Shown piece by piece: positions 53,559 to 62,081 of a stretch of DNA of 64,000 nt; within the stretch, counting starts at the first letter, position 1; every line of letters starts with the position of its first letter. Both the position numbers and the translations under genes were made by a program. The notes beneath the pieces are model-generated. The model was not told where the DNA came from. It saw nothing but the letters and a program-made list of their open reading frames with translations, and searched no databases. The DNA comes from Paenibacillus terrae (GTDB lineage Bacteria > Bacillota > Bacilli > Paenibacillales > Paenibacillaceae), in contig NZ_PNXQ01000016.1 of NCBI RefSeq assembly GCF_005217525.1, positions 1,068,736 through 1,132,735 of the forward strand, read 5' to 3'.

Positions 53559-54250
53559 TGGAAATCCTCCTCTCGTCCGACCAGTACAGAGCCAAGTCGT
53601 AACCAGGTCGCTCCTTCTTCAACCGCCACCTCAAAATCATTAGACATGCCCATCGACAGGTGAACAATAGGCTCTCTCGTTAAAGCTTGTCCATTTAACG
53701 CATCACGCAGTTCACGTAGCCCCCGAAATACAGGACGGGTATTCTCCGGGTCTGACTCATGGGGAGCCATTGTCATCAAGCCGATCACGTCCACATGCTC
53801 CAGATCGCGAATTTGTTTCAGAAAAGGTACCACCGCCTCAGAAGAAAGGCCATATTTCGAGGTTTCCCCTGAAATATTAACTTGCACAAAGGCTTTGATC
53901 CTTAGTCCAAGAGCAGCCGCCTTCTTGTCCAATTCCTGAGCCAGCGACAACCGATCAAGCGAGTGTATAAATTCAAATTTTCCAATAACATCTTTAACCT
54001 TATTGGTTTGCAGATGACCGATAAAGTGCCATGTTCCCCGGTCCCCCAACTTGCTCCATTTATCCGCAGCATCCTGCCAACGATTTTCGCCAACATGCTC
54101 CAAGCCATTGTCTAATACGGATGCCATTGCCTCTGCCGAAACATATTTCGTGACAGCAATCACATTTACTTCTTCACACGAACGTCCGCTGCGGGCACAT
54201 GCCGCTTCCACACGGGCGTACACTTCTTTAATTCGTTCCTCCAAAGACAC
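53549..54250 (-). CDS. ylmE: YggS-family PLP-dependent protein YlmE (233 aa)
   Basis: It is a pyridoxal-phosphate-binding protein related to alanine racemase domain 1, involved in PLP homeostasis. The PLP lysine lies in VIAVTKYVS, and HFIGHLQTNKVKDVIG plus LSMGMSNDFEVAVEEG are the typical motifs. The GTG at 54250 is taken as start: AGAGGTGA lies eight bases upstream, while a GTG 12 bases earlier overlaps the site. Confidence 0.94.
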   Translation of the reverse strand: MSLEERIKEVYARVEAACARSGRSCEEVNVIAVTKYVSAEAMASVLDNGLEHVGENRWQDAADKWSKLGDRGTWHFIGHLQTNKVKDVIGKFEFIHSLDRLSLAQELDKKAAALGLRIKAFVQVNISGETSKYGLSSEAVVPFLKQIRDLEHVDVIGLMTMAPHESDPENTRPVFRGLRELRDALNGQALTREPIVHLSMGMSNDFEVAVEEGATWLRLGSVLVGREEDFHWA

Positions 54251-54258
54251 GGGAGGAC

Positions 54259-55143
54259 TCACCTCTCTTCCAGACCAATCCAGCTCGCCATTCTCCCTGT
54301 GACGCCGCCTTCCTTGCGATACGAAAAAAACAAATCGCTTCGGCTACTTGTGCATAAGGTAGTACATTCGATACGACTCGGCAATATTCCTGCTTTCATC
54401 ATAATGTGTCGATTGCATTGTTTCAAGTCAAGGAGCATTTTTCCGCCACCTAACGGGAAATAGACAGTGCCTTCCCATTTATCATTACCCGGGCAATCAT
54501 GCTCCAAAACCCGAATTTGGTTCATAACATGCTCATCCACCTCGTATGACTCAGAACCAATGGATGGCCCAATGGCTCCAAGCAAATCGGACGGCTGCGA
54601 TCCATATTCGGTCTGCATTGTTTGCACCATTTTCAGCGCAATCTCGGCAACTGTTCCTTTCCAGCCCGCATGCGCAAGCCCAATCACACGTCGCACCGGA
54701 TCACAAAAATATAACGGCACGCAATCCGCATAAAAGGATGTCAGCAAAATGCCCGGTACATCAGTCAAGAGTCCATCTGTATCCTGAAAAGCGGATGCAC
54801 GATCCACAAAGCCGCGCCCGCGGTCACCAGCCTTTACAATAGCAACATGATTACCGTGTACCTGCTCTCCACAGGTCCAGGCCTCAGGCACAAAGCCGAG
54901 CCGAGCCGCAATAAGCTGCCGATTGCGAATAACTTTCTCCGGGTCATCCCCTACATGAAACGCACAATTCAGACTTTCGTAAGGCACTTCACTGACACCG
55001 CCATGGCGTCCGGTAAAACCTGCCGTCAATCCGCGAACCTGTTTCTCCCAAGATTGAATATATAATAACTCCGGCAAAGGATGCGTGCCATCTGTCGTTG
55101 ACGCGACACCCGTTGCCCCGGTATTCACTACAAACGGTTCCAT
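54259..55143 (-). CDS. pgeF: Peptidoglycan editing factor PgeF, LACC1 family (294 aa)
   Basis: It removes L-serine-containing muropeptide precursors and belongs to the purine-nucleoside-phosphorylase-like (Cu-oxidase_4) family. The copper/zinc site motifs ADCVPLYFCDPVRRVIGLAH with GWKG and the final TTLCTSSRSDLFFSYRKEGG are seen. The ATG at 55143 follows GAGGTGA. It overlaps the ylmE upstream region by the GTGA junction. Confidence 0.93.
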   Translation of the reverse strand: MEPFVVNTGATGVASTTDGTHPLPELLYIQSWEKQVRGLTAGFTGRHGGVSEVPYESLNCAFHVGDDPEKVIRNRQLIAARLGFVPEAWTCGEQVHGNHVAIVKAGDRGRGFVDRASAFQDTDGLLTDVPGILLTSFYADCVPLYFCDPVRRVIGLAHAGWKGTVAEIALKMVQTMQTEYGSQPSDLLGAIGPSIGSESYEVDEHVMNQIRVLEHDCPGNDKWEGTVYFPLGGGKMLLDLKQCNRHIMMKAGILPSRIECTTLCTSSRSDLFFSYRKEGGVTGRMASWIGLEER

Positions 55144-55239
55144 TCGTTTTCACCTCTACTGCCCAGTGTACCAAAAAGCCGCCGCCGTGTCTTCACATAG
55201 CTGTCAAATGCACATATTCCTACAGCTCAAAATCACTGC

Positions 55240-55548
55240 TCAAAATCCCCGTCGATCATTTCGTTCCTGACGTTCGATATATAATTTTTCCTCACCATCA
55301 CCCTGCGACTCATGCAGTCCCTCCAATCGTACAAGCACCACATCCGAGCCAATTTTCACAATGTTGCGCCAGGGAATGACCAGTTCGCTTCCTCCACCAA
55401 ACCAGCCCATAAAACGGCTGCTGCCAGGGACAACAATGGCCTCTATTTTGCCCTGCCGTACATCAATCTCCAAATCACTGATTTGTCCCAATCGTCGCCC
55501 ATCTACAATGTTAATGACATCCTTTGTTTGAAACTCGGAAATTTTCAT
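55240..55548 (-). CDS. ylmC: YlmC/YmxH-family PRC-barrel protein (102 aa)
   Basis: It is a PRC-barrel protein of the YlmC/YmxH sporulation type: MKISEFQTKDVINIVDGRRL, IEAIVVPGSSRFMGWFGGG and WRNIVKIGSDVVLVRLEGL. The start is chosen at ATG 55548, which matches the N-terminus of other family members; the ribosome site there is weak. The frame opens up to 13 codons earlier at 55584, which has AAAGGA nearby and cannot be excluded. It follows the sigG terminator. Confidence 0.85.
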   Translation of the reverse strand: MKISEFQTKDVINIVDGRRLGQISDLEIDVRQGKIEAIVVPGSSRFMGWFGGGSELVIPWRNIVKIGSDVVLVRLEGLHESQGDGEEKLYIERQERNDRRGF

Positions 55549-55639
55549 GGCCCTTACCGACGTTTCCGGCGTACTCACACGCATCACATCCTTTATTTCA
55601 CTATATGAGCGAGAGAACCCAAAAAATGTCCTTTAAACG

Positions 55640-55669
55640 CAAAAACGATCCACTGAGGATCGTTTTTAA
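55640..55669 (-). terminator. Terminator of sigG
   Basis: AAAAACGATCC pairs with GGATCGTTTTT around TCAGT on the minus strand, 34 bases after the sigG stop. Confidence 0.85.
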
Positions 55670-55702
55670 CAATATGCCTTTCAAGCTTCTCTTTCCTTAA
55701 GA

Positions 55703-56485
55703 CTAAGACTTCACGTGCTTTTGCATTTGCTGTATAGCCGACTTCTCTAATCTCGAAACCTGGGCTTGAGAGATACCGATTTCATCGGCAACCTCCATCT
55801 GCGTCTTTCCTTCATAAAAACGCATGGACAATATCATCTTTTCACGCTGGCCCAGGCGATGCATCGCTTCACGCAGAGCGATTTCCTCAATCCATGAGAC
55901 GTCCTTATTTCTGTCATCACTGATCTGATCCATCACATAGATTGGGTCGCCCCCGTCGTGATATATCGGCTCGAACAGCGAAACCGGGTCCTGAATCGCA
56001 TCTAATGCGAACACAACATCTTCCTTAGGCACGTTCAGCGCCTCAGAAATTTCAAAAATCGTCGGTTCCCGTGAATTCAGATTTGTCAGACTATCCCGCA
56101 CCTGAAGCGCCTTATATGCAATATCTCGCAACGATCGGGATACACGGATCGGATTGTTGTCCCGCAAATACCGGCGTATCTCACCGATAATCATCGGCAC
56201 GGCATAAGTGGAAAACTTCACGTTTTGCGAAAGGTCAAAATTATCAATCGCCTTCATCAGGCCGATGCATCCTACCTGAAACAAATCGTCAACAAACTCT
56301 CCCCGATTGTTAAAGCGCTGAATCACACTCAGGACGAGTCGTAAATTACCGTTAACCAATTTTTCTCTGGCGGATCGTTCATTATTTTGCTGAAGTGATG
56401 TGAATAGCTCGCGCATTTCCGCATTGGTTAGCACTGGCAGTTTGGCGGTATCCACACCGCAAATTTCCACTTTGTTTCGGGTCAT
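55703..56485 (-). CDS. sigG: Forespore sigma factor G (260 aa)
   Basis: It directs late forespore transcription. The N-terminus begins MTRNKVEICGVDTAKLPVL, a sigma-G-specific start. Region 2 (NLRLVLSVIQRFNNRGEFVD, then GCIGLMKAIDNFDLS and KFSTYAVPMIIGEIRRYLRD) and region 4 (MRFYEGKTQMEVADEIGISQ) are complete. The ATG follows TTGGGAGGT. It lies 96 bases after sigE, with a candidate sigma-F/G promoter in the gap. Confidence 0.96.
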   Translation of the reverse strand: MTRNKVEICGVDTAKLPVLTNAEMRELFTSLQQNNERSAREKLVNGNLRLVLSVIQRFNNRGEFVDDLFQVGCIGLMKAIDNFDLSQNVKFSTYAVPMIIGEIRRYLRDNNPIRVSRSLRDIAYKALQVRDSLTNLNSREPTIFEISEALNVPKEDVVFALDAIQDPVSLFEPIYHDGGDPIYVMDQISDDRNKDVSWIEEIALREAMHRLGQREKMILSMRFYEGKTQMEVADEIGISQAQVSRLEKSAIQQMQKHVKS

Positions 56486-56520
56486 CGTGTCTTACCTCCC
56501 AAGGAGCAACATTAATGTAC

Positions 56521-56548
56521 ATTATCTCCTGAGGGTGTTTTTTTATTC
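56521..56548 (-). promoter_or_regulatory. Candidate sigma-F/sigma-G promoter before sigG
   Basis: GAATA (-35) and GGAGATAAT (-10) are separated by 14 bases. The -10 fits GGNRANRNT of sigma-F and sigma-G promoters. The start site would be about 25 bases before the sigG ATG. Confidence 0.4.
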
Positions 56549-56581
56549 GCCGTTTCCATCGCTTCCGAATATCCCCAAACG

Positions 56582-57322
56582 TCATACCATTTTGTTGAAC
56601 TCTTTCCGTAAGCGCTTTATAATACGTTTTTCCAGACGCGAAATATAGGATTGCGAGATGCCTAACAGGTCAGCAACATCCTTCTGCGTCTTCTCTTCCC
56701 CGTCCTGCAAGCCAAAACGCAGCTCCATAATCAGACGTTCCCGATCCGTCAGCTTTTCCAGCGCCTTATGCAATAATTTACGGTCCACCTGCTCCTCAAT
56801 ATTGCGGTAAATGGTATCATTTTCCGTTCCCATCACATCGGAAAGCAGCAACTCGTTCCCATCCCAATCAATATTCAAAGGCTCGTCAAAAGAAACTTCC
56901 GTTCTCGTTTTACTATTTCGGCGCAAATACATTAAAATTTCATTTTCGATGCATCGGGAAGCATAGGTAGCGAGCTTGATTTTTTTCTCGGGATCAAAGG
57001 TGTTAACTGCCTTGATAAGTCCAATCGCCCCTATGGATACGAGATCCTCAATGTTGATTCCTGTGTTTTCAAACTTACGCGCAATGTACACTACCAGCCG
57101 CAAATTTCGTTCAATCAACATGGAGCGTACTGCTGCATCTCCAGAAGATAATTTTCCAAGCAAATACTCTTCCTCATCCCTCGTCAGCGGCGGGGGGAGC
57201 GCCTCGCTGCCGCCGATATAATAAATCTCTTCACTTTTTAACCCAAATAAAAATAAAATACGATAATATTGCAGCTGTAAAGTCAACCTAATCTTCATCT
57301 TGAATTTCATCTGTTCCTGCAT
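56582..57322 (-). CDS. sigE: Mother-cell sigma factor E precursor (246 aa)
   Basis: It directs early mother-cell transcription and is made as inactive pro-sigma-E. The N-terminal pro-sequence of about 28 residues ([20 protein letters not shown], then [15 protein letters not shown]) is hydrophobic and basic; SpoIIGA removes it. The sigma body starts near [13 protein letters not shown]. Regions 2 and 4 are complete ([54 protein letters not shown]). The ATG at 57322 follows GGGGGAG; the frame opens ten codons earlier without support. Confidence 0.96.
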   Translation of the reverse strand: MQEQMKFKMKIRLTLQLQYYRILFLFGLKSEEIYYIGGSEALPPPLTRDEEEYLLGKLSSGDAAVRSMLIERNLRLVVYIARKFENTGINIEDLVSIGAIGLIKAVNTFDPEKKIKLATYASRCIENEILMYLRRNSKTRTEVSFDEPLNIDWDGNELLLSDVMGTENDTIYRNIEEQVDRKLLHKALEKLTDRERLIMELRFGLQDGEEKTQKDVADLLGISQSYISRLEKRIIKRLRKEFNKMV

Positions 57323-57438
57323 GTCATTCTCCCCCTTCCGAAAATGAGACAAAATCTCGCTGAATCCCTTTGTCCGTTACCGCAATAGGCTGATTGCCAT
57401 CAGACCTGATCGTGTGTCCACGATCATCATCCTGCGCT

Positions 57439-58401
57439 TCAAAAGCGTGCTTCCTGCTTCTGGTCCGGCTCAGCAGCCCCCTCTGCGCGTGCCGTCACAT
57501 CTGGATGAATGATTGCACGATATTTTCCCTCTGCTGACAGCTTTCCCCCATCCAAGCCGATCAGCACCCGATGATGCACATAACGTGCCCCATTCATCAG
57601 AACCTCTACGCGATCCGGTTTGAGTGCGAGCATAAAGGAGTGGTTACGGTTAATGCCACGATAGGGAACGAGACGAACTCGATCCTGCCAATTGAACGAT
57701 TCGTCTCCCAACTCCATCACCAGTTGATCCACATTTCCCTCAGATAGCTTGTGGAGCCAGGAAGAGGGTAAATATGTATCCCACAAGGCAGCCTCCATGA
57801 CCATCACTGGTGTCCGGGTCAAAGGATCATGAAGTTGGTTCCCCGTATCCAACAAGCCTGTACACTCAATATGATCCTGTCCGATCCATACCTGAACCTC
57901 ACCCAGAAATCCACTCATCCTTTCCGCGCGATGCTTTGAAGATTGCACAATACGAAAGAAAAGCATTACTCCGCCAAATGTGCATAAGATAAACCAGAAT
58001 GCAATTTTCAGCTCAAAGGACATTCCACCTGAAGCCGTGTACCAGATACCATTAAACAATTCCCCCGTACTCTGGAGTAAATAATGCATCCCCAGAATTC
58101 CTCCTGCTGCTACAAAATTGATCATATAAAAAGCACCCATCGTACGAAGGTACTTTTGCATGCTGCCAAATCCAAAAGCCACCAACAGCATAATGACCGA
58201 TAATGCCAGCTTAATCAGGAATGTAAATAAAAAGGACAGCTCCGGCACAAACATCATGACCACGTACATCGCACCGATGACAGCCGAAGCAAGTAGCCGC
58301 CACCACACCGGACGAATTTTTCTCATCCAGGCGGTAGCCATCAGCAGTGCAGCATCAATGAACAAATTGACCAAAAAAATGAAGTCGATGTAAACAACCA
58401 A
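57439..58401 (-). CDS. spoIIGA: Pro-sigma-E processing peptidase SpoIIGA (320 aa)
   Basis: It is a membrane-bound aspartic-type protease that cleaves pro-sigma-E. The N-terminal half has about five membrane helices (VYIDFIFLVNLFIDAALLMA onward). The C-terminal protease domain carries the catalytic Asp in ECTGLLDTGNQLHDPLT (about 181-197), with DPLTRTPVM following. The start is TTG 58401 with GGGTGA upstream. It is followed by sigE at a 116-base gap, the classic spoIIG operon. Confidence 0.95.
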   Translation of the reverse strand: MVVYIDFIFLVNLFIDAALLMATAWMRKIRPVWWRLLASAVIGAMYVVMMFVPELSFLFTFLIKLALSVIMLLVAFGFGSMQKYLRTMGAFYMINFVAAGGILGMHYLLQSTGELFNGIWYTASGGMSFELKIAFWFILCTFGGVMLFFRIVQSSKHRAERMSGFLGEVQVWIGQDHIECTGLLDTGNQLHDPLTRTPVMVMEAALWDTYLPSSWLHKLSEGNVDQLVMELGDESFNWQDRVRLVPYRGINRNHSFMLALKPDRVEVLMNGARYVHHRVLIGLDGGKLSAEGKYRAIIHPDVTARAEGAAEPDQKQEARF

Positions 58402-58436
58402 AGGTTCACCCGCCCAGCGTTTGCAGGATAGGCTTA

Positions 58437-58503
58437 AGTATAGTAGTCATGCTGTTCAAAGTCTGTCTAACGATGGGGACGGTGATCGACTAATTTTGTC
58501 GAT
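58437..58503 (-). promoter_or_regulatory. Candidate spoIIG promoter with a Spo0A box
   Basis: TAGACA and TATACT on the minus strand are separated by 21 bases, close to the long 22-base spacing of the Bacillus spoIIG promoter. Upstream, TTTGTCGAT (58495-58503) is close to the Spo0A box TTTGTCGAA, and a second GTCGAT lies at about 58483-58489. Confidence 0.45.
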
Positions 58504-58549
58504 TACAACGGAATCAACCAACGAATCGAATTACAAGATACAGAAAATA

Positions 58550-58585
58550 GAAAGAAGCCCGCATCTCCAAGGAGAACACGGGCTA
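58550..58585 (-). terminator. Terminator of ftsZ
   Basis: AGCCCG and CGGGCT pair, with an inner TTCTCC/GGAGA stem, followed by TCTTTCT on the minus strand. Confidence 0.65.
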
Positions 58586-58597
58586 TCCGATTTCAAT

Positions 58598-59722
58598 CTA
58601 GTTATCGTTATTATTATTGCGTGAACGGTTACGTAAAAATGTCGGAATATCAAGTTGATCACTGCTCTGAGTGTTTCCGAATGGGCGCAAGTTAGGAGAA
58701 CCCTTTTCCGCCGATTCAGGTGCAGCCGGGTTGGCTGCCGGTTTACGCCCCGGTGCCGGTTGGTTTGGTTTACCTTCAAAGCCAGTTGCAATGACGGTAA
58801 CCTTAATCTCTTCTTTCAACTCTTCGTCAATGATGGCACCGAAAATCATGTTGACCTCCGGGTCGGATGCCGAGGTTACAATTTCAGCTGCTTCATTCAC
58901 TTCGTACAAAGACAGATTGTTGCCGCCAGTGATGTTCATAATCACACCCCGTGCGCCTTCAATGGATGTTTCCAACAACGGGCTCATGATTGCCTTGCGT
59001 GCTGCTTCAGCCGCCCGATTCTCACCTGTTGCTTCACCAATCCCCATCAAAGCGGAGCCACGCTCCGTCATGATCGTTTTCACGTCAGCAAAGTCGAGGT
59101 TGATCAAACCTGGTACAGCGATCAAATCAGAAATACCTTGTACCGCCTGACGAAGAACATTGTCCGCTTCGCGGAATGCTTCCAGCATAGGGGTCTTTTT
59201 ATCCACAATTTCAAGCAGGCGATCATTCGGGATAACAATCAAGGTGTCTACCTTTTCTTTTAATCCCTCAATGCCCAGCTCGGCTTGGTTGGAGCGCTTA
59301 CGCCCTTCAAAGGTGAATGGTCGTGTTACAACGCCTACAGTCAGCGCACCGCATTCCTTCGCAATTTCAGCAATGACAGGAGCTGCTCCAGTACCTGTAC
59401 CGCCCCCCATTCCCGCCGTCACGAATACCATATCTGCACCTTTGAGTGTGTTCATAATGAGTTCACGCGACTCCTCAGCCGCTTTTTTACCCACATCCGG
59501 ATTTGCTCCAGCACCCAAGCCGCGAGTCAGCTTATCACCAATTTGAAGCTTATGCTCAGACTTCGCTAAATGAAGCGCCTGTGCATCTGTGTTAACGGTG
59601 ATAAACTCCACACCCTGAACACCATTTTCGATCATTCGGTTAACCGCATTGCTGCCGCCGCCTCCGACGCCGATCACTTTAATTTGAGCCAAGCTCTCCA
59701 TTTCAAAATCAAATTCCAACAT
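58598..59722 (-). CDS. ftsZ: Cell-division GTPase FtsZ (374 aa)
   Basis: It forms the Z ring. The GTP-binding tubulin signature [14 protein letters not shown] (about residues 104-117), the nucleotide loop [12 protein letters not shown] at the N-terminus, and the T7 loop [11 protein letters not shown] are present. The C-terminal peptide [10 protein letters not shown] binds FtsA and SepF; the linker before it is short and Pro-rich ([17 protein letters not shown]). The start is ATG 59722 behind GAGGGGGAGAT. It directly follows ftsA in the operon. Confidence 0.98.
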   Translation of the reverse strand: MLEFDFEMESLAQIKVIGVGGGGSNAVNRMIENGVQGVEFITVNTDAQALHLAKSEHKLQIGDKLTRGLGAGANPDVGKKAAEESRELIMNTLKGADMVFVTAGMGGGTGTGAAPVIAEIAKECGALTVGVVTRPFTFEGRKRSNQAELGIEGLKEKVDTLIVIPNDRLLEIVDKKTPMLEAFREADNVLRQAVQGISDLIAVPGLINLDFADVKTIMTERGSALMGIGEATGENRAAEAARKAIMSPLLETSIEGARGVIMNITGGNNLSLYEVNEAAEIVTSASDPEVNMIFGAIIDEELKEEIKVTVIATGFEGKPNQPAPGRKPAANPAAPESAEKGSPNLRPFGNTQSSDQLDIPTFLRNRSRNNNNDN

Positions 59723-59789
59723 ACTATTCCATCTCCCCCTCAATGTGCATGGATGGCCCGTCCATGATTGGCATAATTAGCAATGAACG

Positions 59790-61061
59790 TTATATAAACT
59801 CACTGAACATGTTTTTTAAGCGTTCAATCAACCCCTGCTTTTGCTCACCTTCCGCAGCGGGACTGCTCTTGGTACGGTTGGTCGGCTTCTTAGAACTTCC
59901 ACCGCTGCTACTGCTAACGCTCGTCGATCTTCCGCGATAGTAGCGAATAGCATTATGCAAGATGCCGACTCCGCTTGTGTAACCCGGATCCCTTACACCA
60001 ATAAAGTCTGGAACAGCGATCCTTACAGAAGCAGCCAGCTCGCTTTGTGCCACCTGTAGTACACCAGGCATGGAGACGGTGCCTCCGGTAAGTATATAAC
60101 CCCCCGGAAGCTCTGTGTAACCCAAGCGCTTAACTTCCGCCTGAATGAGTTGAAAAATTTCCTGTACCCTCGGCTCAATGATGGCTGCCAAGTCCTGCTG
60201 ATTGAATTCCTTATCGACATTACTGCCGATACGAGTAACTTTAAAGACGACATCAGTTGCCGCATCATCATACCATGCGCAGCCGTATTTAAGCTTTACT
60301 TTTTCGGCTTGATCGGTAAGGGTTCTCAGTCCGTAGGCAATATCATTGGTTACAAATTCTCCGCCTATGGGAAGTGTAGATGTGGCAACAATCGTTCCTT
60401 CCTGGAAAATAGCAACATTTGTAGATCCTGCACCAATATCCACCAGCACCGAACCCATCACCTTTTCATCCTTCGAAAGTGACAATTGTCCGGCGCCCAG
60501 AGGCAGCAGCACCAAATCTTTGATCCTCAAGCCGCCCTTCTCAACGCAGCGCAACAGATTATGTATCGGCGTCTTGCCTCCCGTAACAATCGTAGCCTCT
60601 ACTTCCAGACGAACTCCGATCATACCGCGAGGGTCCTGAATACCTTCAAGGCCATCCACGACATACTGCTTGGCTACCACGTCAATAATTTCTCTCTCTG
60701 GTGGTACTGCAATAACTTCGGCTGCCTTGAGCACACGCTCAATGTCCTCCTCACCGATTTCACGGTCCTCGTTGGACACGGCTACTACGCCATGACTATT
60801 TTGCAGGCCAATATGGTTGCCTGAAATCCCCACATACACTTCTGTTATTTGAATACCAACCATGCGCTCTGCGTGATCCACGGCGTTACGGATTGATTGC
60901 ACGGTTTGATCAATGTCTACAATTGCACCTTTGCGAATCCCTTCCGAGTCGGCAGATCCAACTCCAATAATATTAAAGGTTCCATTGTTCATTTCCCCAA
61001 TAATAGCCCGAACTTTGGATGTACCGATGTCCAAACTAACAATGATGTCATTGTTGCTCAA
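59790..61061 (-). CDS. ftsA: Actin-like cell-division protein FtsA (423 aa)
   Basis: It anchors FtsZ at the membrane and belongs to the actin/Hsp70 fold. Phosphate loops are IIVSLDIGTSKVRAIIGE and GSVLVDIGAGSTNVAIFQE; the SHS2-type 1C domain lies between. The adenosine motif is GYILTGGTVSMPGVL. The C-terminus is an amphipathic membrane helix (IERLKNMFSEFI). The TTG at 61061 is used as start: AGGAGGTG lies eight bases away, and the family starts at this point (MSNNDIIVSLD). Upstream is a candidate sigma-H promoter. Confidence 0.97.
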   Translation of the reverse strand: MSNNDIIVSLDIGTSKVRAIIGEMNNGTFNIIGVGSADSEGIRKGAIVDIDQTVQSIRNAVDHAERMVGIQITEVYVGISGNHIGLQNSHGVVAVSNEDREIGEEDIERVLKAAEVIAVPPEREIIDVVAKQYVVDGLEGIQDPRGMIGVRLEVEATIVTGGKTPIHNLLRCVEKGGLRIKDLVLLPLGAGQLSLSKDEKVMGSVLVDIGAGSTNVAIFQEGTIVATSTLPIGGEFVTNDIAYGLRTLTDQAEKVKLKYGCAWYDDAATDVVFKVTRIGSNVDKEFNQQDLAAIIEPRVQEIFQLIQAEVKRLGYTELPGGYILTGGTVSMPGVLQVAQSELAASVRIAVPDFIGVRDPGYTSGVGILHNAIRYYRGRSTSVSSSSGGSSKKPTNRTKSSPAAEGEQKQGLIERLKNMFSEFI

Positions 61062-61117
61062 GTCTGTGGCACCTCCTGACTCCAAAATGAATTTCGTTCT
61101 TTGAACACACTCTGTAC

Positions 61118-61146
61118 ATATTCAACATACTCCATGCTTTCCCTCT
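61118..61146 (-). promoter_or_regulatory. Candidate sigma-H promoter before ftsA
   Basis: AGAGGGAAA and GTTGAATAT are separated by 11 bases on the minus strand, close to the sigma-H pattern RnAGGwwww-N11-12-RnnGAATww. B. subtilis ftsAZ also has a sigma-H promoter. Confidence 0.45.
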
Positions 61147-61260
61147 TTTTTCTACAAATTTTTTAGAAGCCAATTTATGGTTGCAGTCACATAAAAATTT
61201 GAAGAAAAAAGAAGGAGGCAAGTCTATTACCCATAAAATCAATTCTAGCATTTTTTCACA

Positions 61261-62025
61261 TCACTGAGTAGTATCTTTTTCTTGGCCCTCTTCGCTCGTG
61301 TCCTGTTTGAACGGAACGTAGGAATCTGCCTCCAGCATTGTGATCAGACCGGGCTCTTCGGTTTCCAGCACCTGATTCAAATAGCTGATTTTAGAACTCA
61401 GCAGAGAAACCGTCGTAATGACCTCAAACTGAGAGCGTGTATACATTTTTATGCGGTCTGGAAAAGAAGGTATCGGCGCAGGAATAATTTCCGAAATGTC
61501 AGCTGTCCATTCCCCTGGAATTCGAGATAACACATCACACAGCTTTGCTTTGTAAGGATCATCCGATTTCCATTTGGTCAAAATGGGCTTCTCCACCGCA
61601 ATTCCGCTGCTGCCCACGCCTACGCTTGTCCCATTCGCAAGAATGGCACGCAGGCTCCCATCACTCTGTAACTCGTAAGCAACCGTGGCAAACTCTTTAA
61701 TATGAACAACAATGACTCCCGGAAAATGCTTGTCCACCGTTACTTGTTGAATCGACTGGATCTCTCGCAGCTTCTGGGAAATGCCCGAAGAACTGACTCC
61801 GAAATACTGATCCCCGACAGCCAGACCACTTCGATTAAGCAACTGTTCACGGCTCGAAAATACATTACCGTCAAAGCGAATTTCAGAAACCCGGCTTAAC
61901 GAGGAACGGAAGAATAGGACAGCCAATAATACGATAAACAACAATATGAGCAGAATGGCAATCTTCCGACTTGTTCTTTTTTTCATTCTGTTCTGTTTAA
62001 GAACAGGTATTTGAGCGTTTGGCAT
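61261..62025 (-). CDS. divIB: Division protein DivIB/FtsQ (254 aa)
   Basis: It is a bitopic membrane protein of the divisome. A basic cytoplasmic tail, one helix (about 22-43, IAILLILLFIVLLAVLFF), and the extracellular POTRA (FtsQ-type) domain (VSEIRFDGNVFSSREQLLNR) followed by the FtsQ/DivIB beta domain. The start is ATG 62025 behind GGAGAG. It stands between ftsA and murA. Confidence 0.93.
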   Translation of the reverse strand: MPNAQIPVLKQNRMKKRTSRKIAILLILLFIVLLAVLFFRSSLSRVSEIRFDGNVFSSREQLLNRSGLAVGDQYFGVSSSGISQKLREIQSIQQVTVDKHFPGVIVVHIKEFATVAYELQSDGSLRAILANGTSVGVGSSGIAVEKPILTKWKSDDPYKAKLCDVLSRIPGEWTADISEIIPAPIPSFPDRIKMYTRSQFEVITTVSLLSSKISYLNQVLETEEPGLITMLEADSYVPFKQDTSEEGQEKDTTQ

Positions 62026-62049
62026 AGCTTCTCTCCACAAAAGCCTTTG

Positions 62050-62071
62050 GTCCCTCCGCTAACGGAGGGAC
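62050..62071. other. Hairpin between murA and divIB
   Basis: GTCCCTCCG and CGGAGGGAC pair perfectly around CTAA. No T-run follows on the minus strand, so it may weaken or process rather than stop the transcript. Confidence 0.45.
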
Positions 62072-62081
62072 ATTACAGGCA

